This document shows, in pieces, positions 51,541 to 59,807 of a stretch of 64,000 bases of DNA. This DNA is from DASTFP01 sp963816855 (GTDB taxonomy: Bacteria; Verrucomicrobiota; Verrucomicrobiia; Chthoniobacterales; Terrimicrobiaceae): NCBI GenBank assembly GCA_963816855.1, contig CAWFMA010000024.1, positions 1-64,000 on the forward strand. The letters are read 5' to 3'. The notes beneath the pieces are model-generated. The model worked only from the letters and a program-made list of their open reading frames with translations. It made no database searches and was not told the origin of the DNA. Made by a program: the position numbers and the translations under genes. The first letter of the stretch is position 1. Every line of letters begins with the position of its first letter.

Positions 51541-51852
51541 CTAAAGCGAACCGCCATCCAGCCAGACCGAAGTATCTTCGGCGGCGACAAGCGACTGAAG
51601 ATCAGCAGCACTGTCAAAAATGGCGTCAAATGTATCCTGCTCTTCGTGCCGATAGACGGACCATCCGATGAGCAGGGCGGCAGATGCGGCGGCGGGAATG
51701 AACCAGCGAAGCAGTGCGTTGATGGTAAACCGCGGCCGCTTTTCCTTTTCGCGGATGGCTTTCAGAACCTTTCGTGCGAAATAGGCGGACGCCTCCGCCC
51801 TGGGCGAGCGGCCCAGGAGCTCCCATAACGGATCATCTTCAAAATCGTCCAC
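51541..51852 (-). CDS. Small bitopic membrane protein, anti-sigma-like
   Basis: The protein has 103 residues. The cytoplasmic N-terminus MDDFEDDPLWELLGRSPRAEASAYFARKVLKAIRE is followed by one membrane helix at about residues 48-66 (WFIPAAASAALLIGWSVY) and an acidic extracytoplasmic tail. This plan recalls the short anti-sigma or sigma-associated membrane proteins encoded after ECF sigma factors in Verrucomicrobia, but no sigma factor gene is next to it. It follows purH on the same strand by about 100 bases. Function unknown. Confidence 0.6.
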   Translation of the reverse strand: MDDFEDDPLWELLGRSPRAEASAYFARKVLKAIREKEKRPRFTINALLRWFIPAAASAALLIGWSVYRHEEQDTFDAIFDSAADLQSLVAAEDTSVWLDGGSL

Positions 51853-51950
51853 AAGAGAGAAACACCGCTAGCGGGCAGAAGTCTCCGGGAATTCGCTTGC
51901 CGGCGGGTGCGCCTGCCGGAAGCCCGGGTTTCGTCGCCTTCCCCGCGGTC

Positions 51951-53471
51951 CTAGTGTCGGAAATGTCTTACGCCGGTGAACGCCATCGCAAGGCCGCGCT
52001 CATCGGCCGCGGCGATGACTTCTTCGTCGCGAACCGAGCCACCGGGCTGGATCACGCAGGTTGCGCCGGCTTCCGCGGCCGTGATTACCCCGTCAGCAAA
52101 TGGAAAAAAAGCATCGCTGCACAAAGCGCTTCCCTTGAGAGAGAGGCCGGCTTCCCCGGCTTTCCAAACGGCCACCCGCGAGGAGTCCACGCGCGACATT
52201 TGGCCCGCGCCGATTCCGAGGGTCCGGTCCTTTCCGGCATATACGATGGCGTTGGACCTGACGTGCTTGACGACCTTCCAGCCGAACTCCATGGCTTCGA
52301 TCTCGTCTTTGCTTGGGGGCCGCTGCGTGACCACCTTATGTTCAAGCTCAGCGAGGTTCGCCGAATCGGAATCTTGCACCAGGAGTCCTCCCACGACGGA
52401 GCGCACATCGCGCCCTCGATCCGGCGGCGGCTTGAGCATCCTCATGAGCCGAAGGTTTTTCTTCTTTGAGAAGAGCGAGCGTGCCTCGGGATGGAACTCG
52501 GGCGCGATGATCACCTCGCTGAAGATTTCCGAGATGGCTTTGGCCAGGCCGAGAGTAATCGGCCGGTTGCAAATGATAATTCCGCCGAAAGGCGCTCGCT
52601 TGTCTGTCGCAAACGCCTTGTCCCAAGCCTCACGCAGGTCGGCATCGGTTCCGACCCCGCACGGATTCGTGTGTTTGAGGATGGCCGCCGCAGGTTTTGT
52701 AAATTCCGAGATCAGTTCCGCGGCGGCGCTGATGTCAAGGATGTTGTTGTAAGAGAGTTCCTTGCCTTGGAGCCTCTCGAAGTAGGACCCAAAGTCGCCG
52801 TAAAGTTCGGCGTGCTGATGCGGATTCTCTCCGTAGCGCAAACGAAGCTCTAGGGGCACGTCCAGGCGAAAAGATGCGGAGACTTCCTGTTCGCGGTTGA
52901 GAAACCCGGCGATAGCTCGATCGTAGGCTGCCGTGGTCGCGAAGGCTTTGATGGCAAGACGCTCCCGCAACCCTCGGCTTGTGCCCCCGGAGGCTTTTTT
53001 CATGTCTTCAAGGACCGGCGCGTAATCAGCGGGATCCGTCACGACCGTTACGGCTTGGAAGTTCTTCGCCGCGCTCCGAATCATCGACGGCCCTCCGATA
53101 TCGATTTTTTCGATGGCCTCAGGGAGCGTCGCGCCGCTTGCCACGGTGGCCTCAAAAGGATAAAGGTTCACGACAACGAGGTCGATCGGAAGCAGCCCCT
53201 GCGCGGCGGCCTCTTTTTCCTGCTCTTCGTCGCCTCGAAGGTAAAGAAGCCCGCCATGGACCTTGGGATGCAGGGTTTTGACCCGGCCGTCGAGAATCTC
53301 CGGAGAGCCGGTGAATTTCGAAACTTCAAGCGTGGAAATGCCTTCCGCTTGAAGTCTGTATGCCGTTCCGCCGGTGGAGACGATTTCGATTCCGAAGGCC
53401 TGGAGTTCACGGGCGAAATCAACGATGCCTTCCTTGTCAGAAACGGAAATCAAGGCGCGCCGAATTTTCAT
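51951..53471 (-). CDS. purH: Bifunctional AICAR formyltransferase / IMP cyclohydrolase PurH
   Basis: PurH catalyses the last two steps of de novo IMP synthesis. The protein has 506 residues from ATG 53471 (MKIRRALISVSDKEGIVDFAREL). The N-terminal IMP cyclohydrolase (MGS-like) domain has STGGTAYRLQAEGI, VKTLHPKVHGGLL and IDLVVVNLYPFEATV. The AICAR transformylase domain has RYGENPHQHAELYGDF, KHTNPCGVGTD (catalytic Lys-His), APFGGIIICN and FFPFADGV. Length and motif order are canonical. Confidence 0.96.
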   Translation of the reverse strand: MKIRRALISVSDKEGIVDFARELQAFGIEIVSTGGTAYRLQAEGISTLEVSKFTGSPEILDGRVKTLHPKVHGGLLYLRGDEEQEKEAAAQGLLPIDLVVVNLYPFEATVASGATLPEAIEKIDIGGPSMIRSAAKNFQAVTVVTDPADYAPVLEDMKKASGGTSRGLRERLAIKAFATTAAYDRAIAGFLNREQEVSASFRLDVPLELRLRYGENPHQHAELYGDFGSYFERLQGKELSYNNILDISAAAELISEFTKPAAAILKHTNPCGVGTDADLREAWDKAFATDKRAPFGGIIICNRPITLGLAKAISEIFSEVIIAPEFHPEARSLFSKKKNLRLMRMLKPPPDRGRDVRSVVGGLLVQDSDSANLAELEHKVVTQRPPSKDEIEAMEFGWKVVKHVRSNAIVYAGKDRTLGIGAGQMSRVDSSRVAVWKAGEAGLSLKGSALCSDAFFPFADGVITAAEAGATCVIQPGGSVRDEEVIAAADERGLAMAFTGVRHFRH

Positions 53472-53572
53472 ACAGAGGCAAGCGCTGCGATGGTGGCGGG
53501 AAGAAGCGCGGGTGACAAGTGACGAGTGAAAGTTCTTGCTCTTCGCGTTCCCGCGACGCCGAATCGTAACCA

Positions 53573-54376
53573 ATGCCGACAAAGTATTGGAGCGTGTTCA
53601 CCACCGGTTTGCAAAATACCTTCGTCTACCGGTGGAACTTTCTGCTGCGATGCCTTTTCGGTATCGTCCCGCTGGCGGGAACGGTTTTCATTTGGAGAGC
53701 GCTGTTTCAGTCTCGCGGCGAGGACATACGGGGCTACGACTTTGGTCAAATGATCTACTACTTTCTGTTGGTTCTTCTCGTCGACAATCTGGTCAGTCCG
53801 ACTGATGACGAATGGCAGATCGCCACGGAAATCCGGGAGGGGCAGATCAACAACTTCCTTTCAAAACCGATCGATCACATGGCCTACCGGACGAGTCTCT
53901 TTCTCAGCGCGCGCCTTCTTTATACGGCCGTGACAATTCCCGTGGTGATGGCGATTTTCGCGTGGTTTCATCAATTTATCGTGCTCCCGCGCGAGTTCCT
54001 CACCTGGCCGCTGTTTTTTGTGTCCCTGGTGATGGCTGGGGCTATCCAATTTTTGATCGCCTATTCCCTGGCGATGCTTGCGTTTTGGATTCTCGAGATT
54101 TCCACCATCGTCTTCATTTTATACTCGTTTGAGTACTATTTAAGCGGCCGTTTGTTCCCTCTTGATATCATGCCCGAAGGGATCCGGATCGCTCTGAAGT
54201 TTCTGCCGTTCCCTTATGAGCTTTACTTCCCGGTCGCCGTCTTGATGGAGAAAGTGCGCGGCGCGGAGCTATGGGCCGGCTTTGCTATCCAGGGAGCATG
54301 GGTGGTCGTCTCATACCTGGCGGCGCGAACAATGTGGAGAAAGGGATTGCGCCGCTACGAATCCGTTGGCGGGTAG
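53573..54376 (+). CDS. ABC-2 type transport permease (DUF990-like)
   Basis: The protein has 267 residues and about six membrane helices. The N-terminal pattern RWNFLLRCLFGIVPLAGTVFIWRALF, the block IATEIREGQINNFLSKPIDHMAYRTSLFLSARLL and the PLDIMPEGIRIALKFLPFPYELYFPVAVLMEK segment are typical of the permease subunit of a three-gene ABC exporter. The ATPase and second permease are not adjacent; the next gene is an EamA protein. The partner genes may lie elsewhere. Substrate unknown. Confidence 0.82.
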   Translation: MPTKYWSVFTTGLQNTFVYRWNFLLRCLFGIVPLAGTVFIWRALFQSRGEDIRGYDFGQMIYYFLLVLLVDNLVSPTDDEWQIATEIREGQINNFLSKPIDHMAYRTSLFLSARLLYTAVTIPVVMAIFAWFHQFIVLPREFLTWPLFFVSLVMAGAIQFLIAYSLAMLAFWILEISTIVFILYSFEYYLSGRLFPLDIMPEGIRIALKFLPFPYELYFPVAVLMEKVRGAELWAGFAIQGAWVVVSYLAARTMWRKGLRRYESVGG

Positions 54377-54436
54377 AGGGCCAGTTGCTGGCGGTTTTGG
54401 GTTTTGGTTTCCACCTTCGCGGTTTAGATCTGCCGG

Positions 54437-54877
54437 ATGTGGATTGTTTACGCGCTGGCGGCAGCCATTATCTGGGGGATCAGCTACGCGGCGAGCGGCC
54501 GGGTGATCGAACGCGGACTGACACCGTTGGTTTTTTTCTTTCTCTACGCTCTTTTTGGCGCGGTGGCAGCTTCGATGGCGCTCGTGCTCACAGGTGGGCT
54601 TGCGACGATGCTTTCCGAGTTTCGAGGCTTGGGGAGGGATTGGGTTTGGCTCGTCGTGGCGGTCGTTTCCTCTGCGGCTGGAGCGCTCCTGATCTATATC
54701 GCGATTGGTGAAAAGAACGCCACGCTGGCTTCGCTCATCGAGATTTCCTATCCGTTTTTCGTGGCGGTGTTCGCCTGGCTTTTCTTTCGCGAAACCCAAT
54801 TCAGCTGGCCGACGGTTTTTGGCGGCCTCTTGATTCTCGGGGGAGTGGCGGTCGTTTTCCTCGGCGAAAGGCTGTGA
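54437..54877 (+). CDS. Half-size EamA/DMT-family membrane protein
   Basis: The protein has 146 residues and four to five membrane helices, about half of a full EamA transporter, which normally has two repeats and ten helices. The repeat motif appears once: MWIVYALAAAIIWGISYAASG at the start and TLASLIEISYPFFVAVFAWLFFRETQFSWPTVFGGLLILGGVAVVF near the end. Single-domain DMT proteins such as EmrE-like pumps act as dimers. It may pair with itself or with another half. It overlaps the frame leading into lptD. Confidence 0.8.
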   Translation: MWIVYALAAAIIWGISYAASGRVIERGLTPLVFFFLYALFGAVAASMALVLTGGLATMLSEFRGLGRDWVWLVVAVVSSAAGALLIYIAIGEKNATLASLIEISYPFFVAVFAWLFFRETQFSWPTVFGGLLILGGVAVVFLGERL

Positions 54878-55002
54878 ACTGGACCTTTTTACGAGCCAGT
54901 AGGTTCCTCAAATTCCCGTCGGCTTCGACCGGTTCTCGTAAAGCGTGGCGAGGTGTTTTTCTCTTGCCAGCGAGGGACGGCAAAATAGCCTGCCGACATC
55001 GA

Positions 55003-57285
55003 ATGAGAAGGTGTTATTTTCTGGCGGCGTTAGCCTGGTTCGTTTGGGTGGGGTGCGCCATGGGGCAGTTCGGAAATTTCGGCGATGTGCCCGTATCGAT
55101 CACCGCGGACGGCAACACGCGATTCGAAGGTGGCGTCGCCATTGCCGAGGACAACGTCCAAATCCACTACGGCGACTACAGCATCTATTGTGACTACGCG
55201 GAATATAACCCCGACACGCGCGACGTTTTGCTGATCGGCAACATTCGTCTCTACACGCCCAAAGAGATGTTGACCGGTCAGCGGGCACTCTTCAACCTGG
55301 AAACCAAGCAGATGCGTGCCCTGGAGTTTTCCGGGCAGCATTTTCCGCTGCTATTCCACGCCTTCAACCTGCGCGCTCCCTCTTTGCGGGAGTTTCGAGT
55401 GAGAGATGCCACGTTCACCACGGACGATTCCTCGCAGCCTAATTTTCGTGTCGAATCCAAAAGCGTTCGAATTTATCCCGACAGCCGCGTCATTTTTTCC
55501 CGGTCAACGGTCTATATCGGCCAAGTCCCGGTTTTTTGGTTTCCGTACATTTTCGCGAACATCAACAATACCGGGTTTAGTTTTCTGCCCGGGTTCTACT
55601 CTCCATGGGGCGCCTTTCTGCAACTGGCCTACAGCTTTCCGATCGGGTCAGGCGATAACATGATCGGGAAGGTCCATTTGGACCTTCGTTCCAAACTCGG
55701 CGTCGCCGTCGGGTTCGACACCAAGTTCAAATACGGGAAGGATGATCGCAGTTACGGAGATTTCGTGTCGTATTACGCCGACGACACGAATCCGGACAAC
55801 GGTACAAACGGGCGCTACCGCGTTAGCTTTCAGCACCGGCTTTTCATAACTGACGACATCTACGCGACCGCCGATATAAATCTTCTTAGCGACTCCAATT
55901 TTCTCGAGACCTATTATCCGTACCTGTTCAGAGTTGATCCGCAGCCCGACACCTTCGTTTCGGTCACAAAATGGGACGAATTCTATACCCTCAACTTGAT
56001 TGCCCGCTGGCAGATCAATGACTTTCAGGACACCACGGAGAGGCTGCCCGAGTTGGTTTTCGATTTTAAGCAACACCGCCTTTTTGGGTTGCCAGTTTAT
56101 TATGATGGCGAGTCGAGTGTCGGCGAATACCGGCGCTCGTTTCCAACGACTCCGACTCCCAGCGCATTCCCTGACTACAGCGCCCTCCGGTTCGACACCT
56201 TTCATCAGATCTCATTCCCAAATCAATTCTTTGGATGGCTCAACGTGAATCCCCGGGCGGGCTTTCGACTCACTTATTACAGCGACAGCGGCACATTTCT
56301 GAGCAGTAGCGGGAGTTTCGTTGAGATTGATCCTGTGACCGGGCTTCCCCAGGTTGTGAATTCCGCATCTGTCGAAAGCACTCCGCTAAATGACCCCACC
56401 CCGTTTCTCGACAAAAAGGGCTCCGTCTTCCGCCCCGTGGCAAACTTCGGCCTGGAAGTCTCCACCAAACTATCAAAAGCTTACGAACGAATACAGTCGC
56501 AATGGCTTGGCCTCGATGGATTGCGCCACGTGATCCAACCCTATGCCAATTATTCGCTGGTGGGCAATTTTGGTCCCGCTCCCGATGAAATCCTTCAGTT
56601 TGATCGTGTGGTGCCGTCCACCCAGCTGCTGCCGGTCGACTTCCCGCAGTTCACGGGAATCGACACCATAGACACCTGGAACATCCTGCGCATCGGAATG
56701 CGCAATCGGCTGCAAACTCGCCGGGACCAGGGCACTTATCAATGGATGACGCTCGATACGTTTGTGGGCATTAACTTCAACGACCCGTATTCTAACGGCA
56801 GCGTTACCAACCTTTTCAATATCTATAGTTTCCGGCCGGTCCCCTGGCTTGCGCTGAATGTTGCTTCGCAGCTCCCGCTCATTAACGAAGGCTTCACGGA
56901 AGCCAACACCAGCGTTACCATTATGCCGACGCGCGACTTCTCATTCCGCGTCGGAAACCAGTACATCTCCAACAACCCGTTCTTTGCGGACGACAACCAG
57001 CTGGACTTTTATGCCTACTGGCGCATCAACGAAAATTGGGGAGTCAGCGCCTACGAACAATACGAGTTCTTTTCGAAGGTCTGGCAGTACCAGCGCTACC
57101 TGATTCATCGCGATCTATCGAGCTGGGTCGCGTCCGTGGGTACCCAGGTCCGGCAGAGCCAAGGGCAGGACAAGCCGGATTTTGGCGTGCTCCTGATTCT
57201 CACGCTCAAGGACGCTCCCCAGGTCACTTTGCCAATCTCGTTCGACACCGCCACTTCCCCGATCGAGCCGGGGGCCTCACAATAA
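55003..57285 (+). CDS. lptD: LPS-assembly outer-membrane protein LptD
   Basis: LptD inserts lipopolysaccharide into the outer leaflet of the outer membrane with LptE. The protein has 760 residues from ATG 55003, giving a signal peptide (MRRCYFLAALAWFVWVGCAMGQ); the frame is open upstream to 54874. About residues 30-150 form the OstA/LptA-like beta-jellyroll (ITADGNTRFEGGVAIAEDNVQIHYGDYSIYCDYAEYN). The rest is a predicted beta barrel with aromatic-rich strands ending near the C-terminus. Conserved Cys pairs are not obvious. This indicates a didermic LPS-containing envelope. Confidence 0.85.
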   Translation: MRRCYFLAALAWFVWVGCAMGQFGNFGDVPVSITADGNTRFEGGVAIAEDNVQIHYGDYSIYCDYAEYNPDTRDVLLIGNIRLYTPKEMLTGQRALFNLETKQMRALEFSGQHFPLLFHAFNLRAPSLREFRVRDATFTTDDSSQPNFRVESKSVRIYPDSRVIFSRSTVYIGQVPVFWFPYIFANINNTGFSFLPGFYSPWGAFLQLAYSFPIGSGDNMIGKVHLDLRSKLGVAVGFDTKFKYGKDDRSYGDFVSYYADDTNPDNGTNGRYRVSFQHRLFITDDIYATADINLLSDSNFLETYYPYLFRVDPQPDTFVSVTKWDEFYTLNLIARWQINDFQDTTERLPELVFDFKQHRLFGLPVYYDGESSVGEYRRSFPTTPTPSAFPDYSALRFDTFHQISFPNQFFGWLNVNPRAGFRLTYYSDSGTFLSSSGSFVEIDPVTGLPQVVNSASVESTPLNDPTPFLDKKGSVFRPVANFGLEVSTKLSKAYERIQSQWLGLDGLRHVIQPYANYSLVGNFGPAPDEILQFDRVVPSTQLLPVDFPQFTGIDTIDTWNILRIGMRNRLQTRRDQGTYQWMTLDTFVGINFNDPYSNGSVTNLFNIYSFRPVPWLALNVASQLPLINEGFTEANTSVTIMPTRDFSFRVGNQYISNNPFFADDNQLDFYAYWRINENWGVSAYEQYEFFSKVWQYQRYLIHRDLSSWVASVGTQVRQSQGQDKPDFGVLLILTLKDAPQVTLPISFDTATSPIEPGASQ

Positions 57286-57290
57286 CCGCG

Positions 57291-57749
57291 TTACCAGTTG
57301 ACCTTCCACTGCTCGGTGTCCGCCGAAGCGCACCGCGAGTAGAGGTCAAAGAAATTGGCCCCGTTTCGCTTTGTGTCGCCTGGGTACTGATATCCGTAGC
57401 TTTCGCCAAACGGGTCCACAATGTTCCCCGCGCTCATCATCGACTTGTTGAACTCGAAATAGACCTTTCCTGCCGGAGGCATCAAGCTGTTGAGCAAAAA
57501 ATTGTTGCTTGCCGGTGCGTTGACGCCATCCACGTTGCTTCCCTGCGGATAGTCGCCGTGATCGGCTTTATAGTTTTCCAAGGCGACGGTCAGAGCGCTC
57601 ATTTCGGCCTCGGCTCGGGAGACCGCCCCCTTCTTCTGAACGTAGCCTGCGGTGCGCAGGAGCAATCCGGCGAGGATCGCGATAATGGCAATGACAATCA
57701 GGATCTCGATGAGCGTAAACCCACGGATCGCCGACGGCTTCCGTTTCAT
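57291..57749 (-). CDS. Type II secretion/type IV pilus major pseudopilin (GspG-like)
   Basis: The protein has 152 residues from ATG 57749. It has the prepilin signature: a short basic leader, then Gly-Phe with RGFTLIEILIVIAIIAILAGLLL, where the +5 Glu is present. The mature domain has YKADHGDYPQGSNVDGVNAP and DPFGESYGYQYPG, the pattern of GspG pseudopilins with a C-terminal calcium-loop-like region. It overlaps the 3' end of the convergent lptD region by a few bases and lies next to a gspF-like gene. It could serve a T2SS or a pilus; the remaining genes are not nearby. Confidence 0.85.
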   Translation of the reverse strand: MKRKPSAIRGFTLIEILIVIAIIAILAGLLLRTAGYVQKKGAVSRAEAEMSALTVALENYKADHGDYPQGSNVDGVNAPASNNFLLNSLMPPAGKVYFEFNKSMMSAGNIVDPFGESYGYQYPGDTKRNGANFFDLYSRCASADTEQWKVNW

Positions 57750-57756
57750 GCGGCCT

Positions 57757-59040
57757 TTATAGTTGTTGCTGCATGCCGCTGATGATGCTGATGAGAGGCA
57801 GGAAGAGCGCGACAACGATGGTGCCCACCACCACGGCGAGAAAAACGATCATGATTGGCTCAAGAAGCGAAATGAGCCCTGACACAGCGCCATCAACTTC
57901 GTCGTCGTAGACTTCCGCAATCTTCAGGAGCATCTCAGGCAGCTGCCCAGTCTCCTCCCCGACGTCGATCATGCTGATAACCATGGGAGGAAAGACGCCA
58001 CTGGCCTCAAGGGGATGGACGATTGACTCGCCCTCCTTCACGCTGTCGTGAACTTTCATGATCGCGTCGGCGATAATCGTGTTTCCCGCCGTCTCTCTGG
58101 TGATGTTCAACGCCTGGAGGATCGGCACGCCGCTCGTGACCAGAGTCCCAAGGGTGCGGCTGAAGCGGGAAATGGCGCTCTTGCGGGTGAGATCCCCGAA
58201 AAGAGGCGCTTTCAGCTTTAGCGTATCGAGCAGAAAGGCGCCCCTGGCGGTCCTCGCAACAACTTTAAGGAGGATCGCGATTCCCACGACCAGTGCAACA
58301 ATGACCAAGATATTGCTTTTTACCATTGTGCTGGCGCCAATGACGAACTGGGTGAGAGGAGGCAAGGGTTTCCCGCCCAGCATATCCGCAAAAATCGCCT
58401 GAAACTTCGGCACGATAAACACCAGCAGGAAGCCCATGATCAGGATCGCAATAAGCAGAACGATGATCGGATAGAACATTGCCGAAACCACCTTGTTCTT
58501 TATCCGCTGCGCCTTTTCCTGGAATTCGGCGAGCCGCAGCAGCACCAACTCAAGCACCCCGCCGAGTTCTCCCGCTTTCACCATGTTTACATAAAGCTTG
58601 TTGAATATCCTTGGGTGGTTCGCAAGGCTCTCAGAAAACGTTCCGCCACCCTGAACCGTTTCCGCCAGACTCACGATCACCTTTCTCAGGAGCGGATCGG
58701 GTTCCTGCTTGGCAAGAACGGTCAAACCACGCAAGAGCGGAAGACCGGCATCGATCAACGTGGCAATCTGACGCGTGAAAATCATCAGCGTCTTTCCCTT
58801 GACGTTCTTTCGTTCCAAAAAGGGCAGGGAAAACGTAATCTGCTTTTTGGCCGAAACAGGCTGCTTCACTGAACGGGCAGCCTTCGCGGACTTCCCGCCC
58901 TTGCCTTCCTCCGCAATGGCTTTCGGGTAGTAACCAGCCTGCCTGAGCTGGCCAACGGCGTCGTTTTGAGAGTCGGCTTCGATGACACCCGAAGCTTCCT
59001 GCCCCTTGGCGTCCAACGCTACATATGTATATCGAGGCAT
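57757..59040 (-). CDS. Type II secretion/type IV pilus inner membrane protein (GspF/PilC-like)
   Basis: The protein has 427 residues. The two GspF domains are visible: an N-terminal cytoplasmic copy with FTRQIATLIDAGLPLLRGLTVLAKQEPDPLLRKVI and a second with FSRTLGTLVTSGVPILQALNITRETAGN. Three membrane helices match the family (about 180-210, 235-260 and 395-420). It organises the inner membrane platform for pilin assembly. Its stop is 8 bases upstream of the pseudopilin start, so the two form a unit. Confidence 0.9.
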   Translation of the reverse strand: MPRYTYVALDAKGQEASGVIEADSQNDAVGQLRQAGYYPKAIAEEGKGGKSAKAARSVKQPVSAKKQITFSLPFLERKNVKGKTLMIFTRQIATLIDAGLPLLRGLTVLAKQEPDPLLRKVIVSLAETVQGGGTFSESLANHPRIFNKLYVNMVKAGELGGVLELVLLRLAEFQEKAQRIKNKVVSAMFYPIIVLLIAILIMGFLLVFIVPKFQAIFADMLGGKPLPPLTQFVIGASTMVKSNILVIVALVVGIAILLKVVARTARGAFLLDTLKLKAPLFGDLTRKSAISRFSRTLGTLVTSGVPILQALNITRETAGNTIIADAIMKVHDSVKEGESIVHPLEASGVFPPMVISMIDVGEETGQLPEMLLKIAEVYDDEVDGAVSGLISLLEPIMIVFLAVVVGTIVVALFLPLISIISGMQQQL

Positions 59041-59115
59041 GGAAGGGTTTAGGACTGGGAGAAATGTAGGAAAAAAGTCTAAAATTTCAACCTTCTCTGT
59101 CGAGCAAAGATTGCT

Positions 59116-59727
59116 TCAGTCGGCTAAAAACGGGTTGTTCTGCTTTTCCCAGCCGATCGTTGTGCTCGGGCCGTGGCCGGGCAGCACGATGGTAGCGTCC
59201 GGCAGCGGGAGCAATTTTTGCCGAATGCCTTCGAGGAGCAAGTCGCGGTCTCCTCCGGGGAGATCCCAGCGCCCGATCCCTTCGCGGAACAAAACATCCC
59301 CGCCGACCAGCGCGCTTTCCTTGGCGATGTGGAAGCAGATGCTGCCGGGACAATGCCCCGGCACATGATAAATTCCGACGGGCAAATCGAGGAGAATCGC
59401 GGCGGGATTCTCCTCGAGCAAAATGTCTGCGGTAAAAGTGTCGATCTCGAGTTCGAAGCCCCACCGGCGAAAAAATTCCCTGTCGTTCACCATCGGAGCG
59501 GTATCCCGGTGCATCGCTGTCCGGCATTCATGGCGTTTGATTATTGCCGCGCCGTCCGCGATGTGATCAAAGTGACCGTGCGTGAGCACCAGCAGATCCA
59601 CCCGTTCGCCGGCGAAGGCGGAATCGGAACCTTGCGGTGCGTCGAAAAGGATGCCCCCGCCCGGTGCCCGGTAGTAAAAACAGTTGGTATCGAACGGGCC
59701 GCCAGTGAAGGTTTTGAACCGATTCAT
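59116..59727 (-). CDS. MBL-fold metallohydrolase (glyoxalase II-like)
   Basis: The protein has 203 residues from the ATG at 59727 (MNRFKTFTGGPFDTNCFYYRAP). The metal-binding motif HxHxDH is LTHGHFDHIADGAAI. A second His is in HVPGHCPGSICFHIAKESALVGGDVLF (His, Asp), and the third is VLPGHGPSTTIGWEKQNNPFL. This matches hydroxyacylglutathione hydrolase-like MBL proteins. It is divergent from the downstream protease gene. Substrate unknown. Confidence 0.88.
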   Translation of the reverse strand: MNRFKTFTGGPFDTNCFYYRAPGGGILFDAPQGSDSAFAGERVDLLVLTHGHFDHIADGAAIIKRHECRTAMHRDTAPMVNDREFFRRWGFELEIDTFTADILLEENPAAILLDLPVGIYHVPGHCPGSICFHIAKESALVGGDVLFREGIGRWDLPGGDRDLLLEGIRQKLLPLPDATIVLPGHGPSTTIGWEKQNNPFLAD

Positions 59728-59807
59728 TTGAAAATGGTCAGACAAAAAATGATCTCGCAGTTTGATTTTCCAAGCCCGGTCTGCAAGCTTTTCACGTCTT
59801 CCAATCG

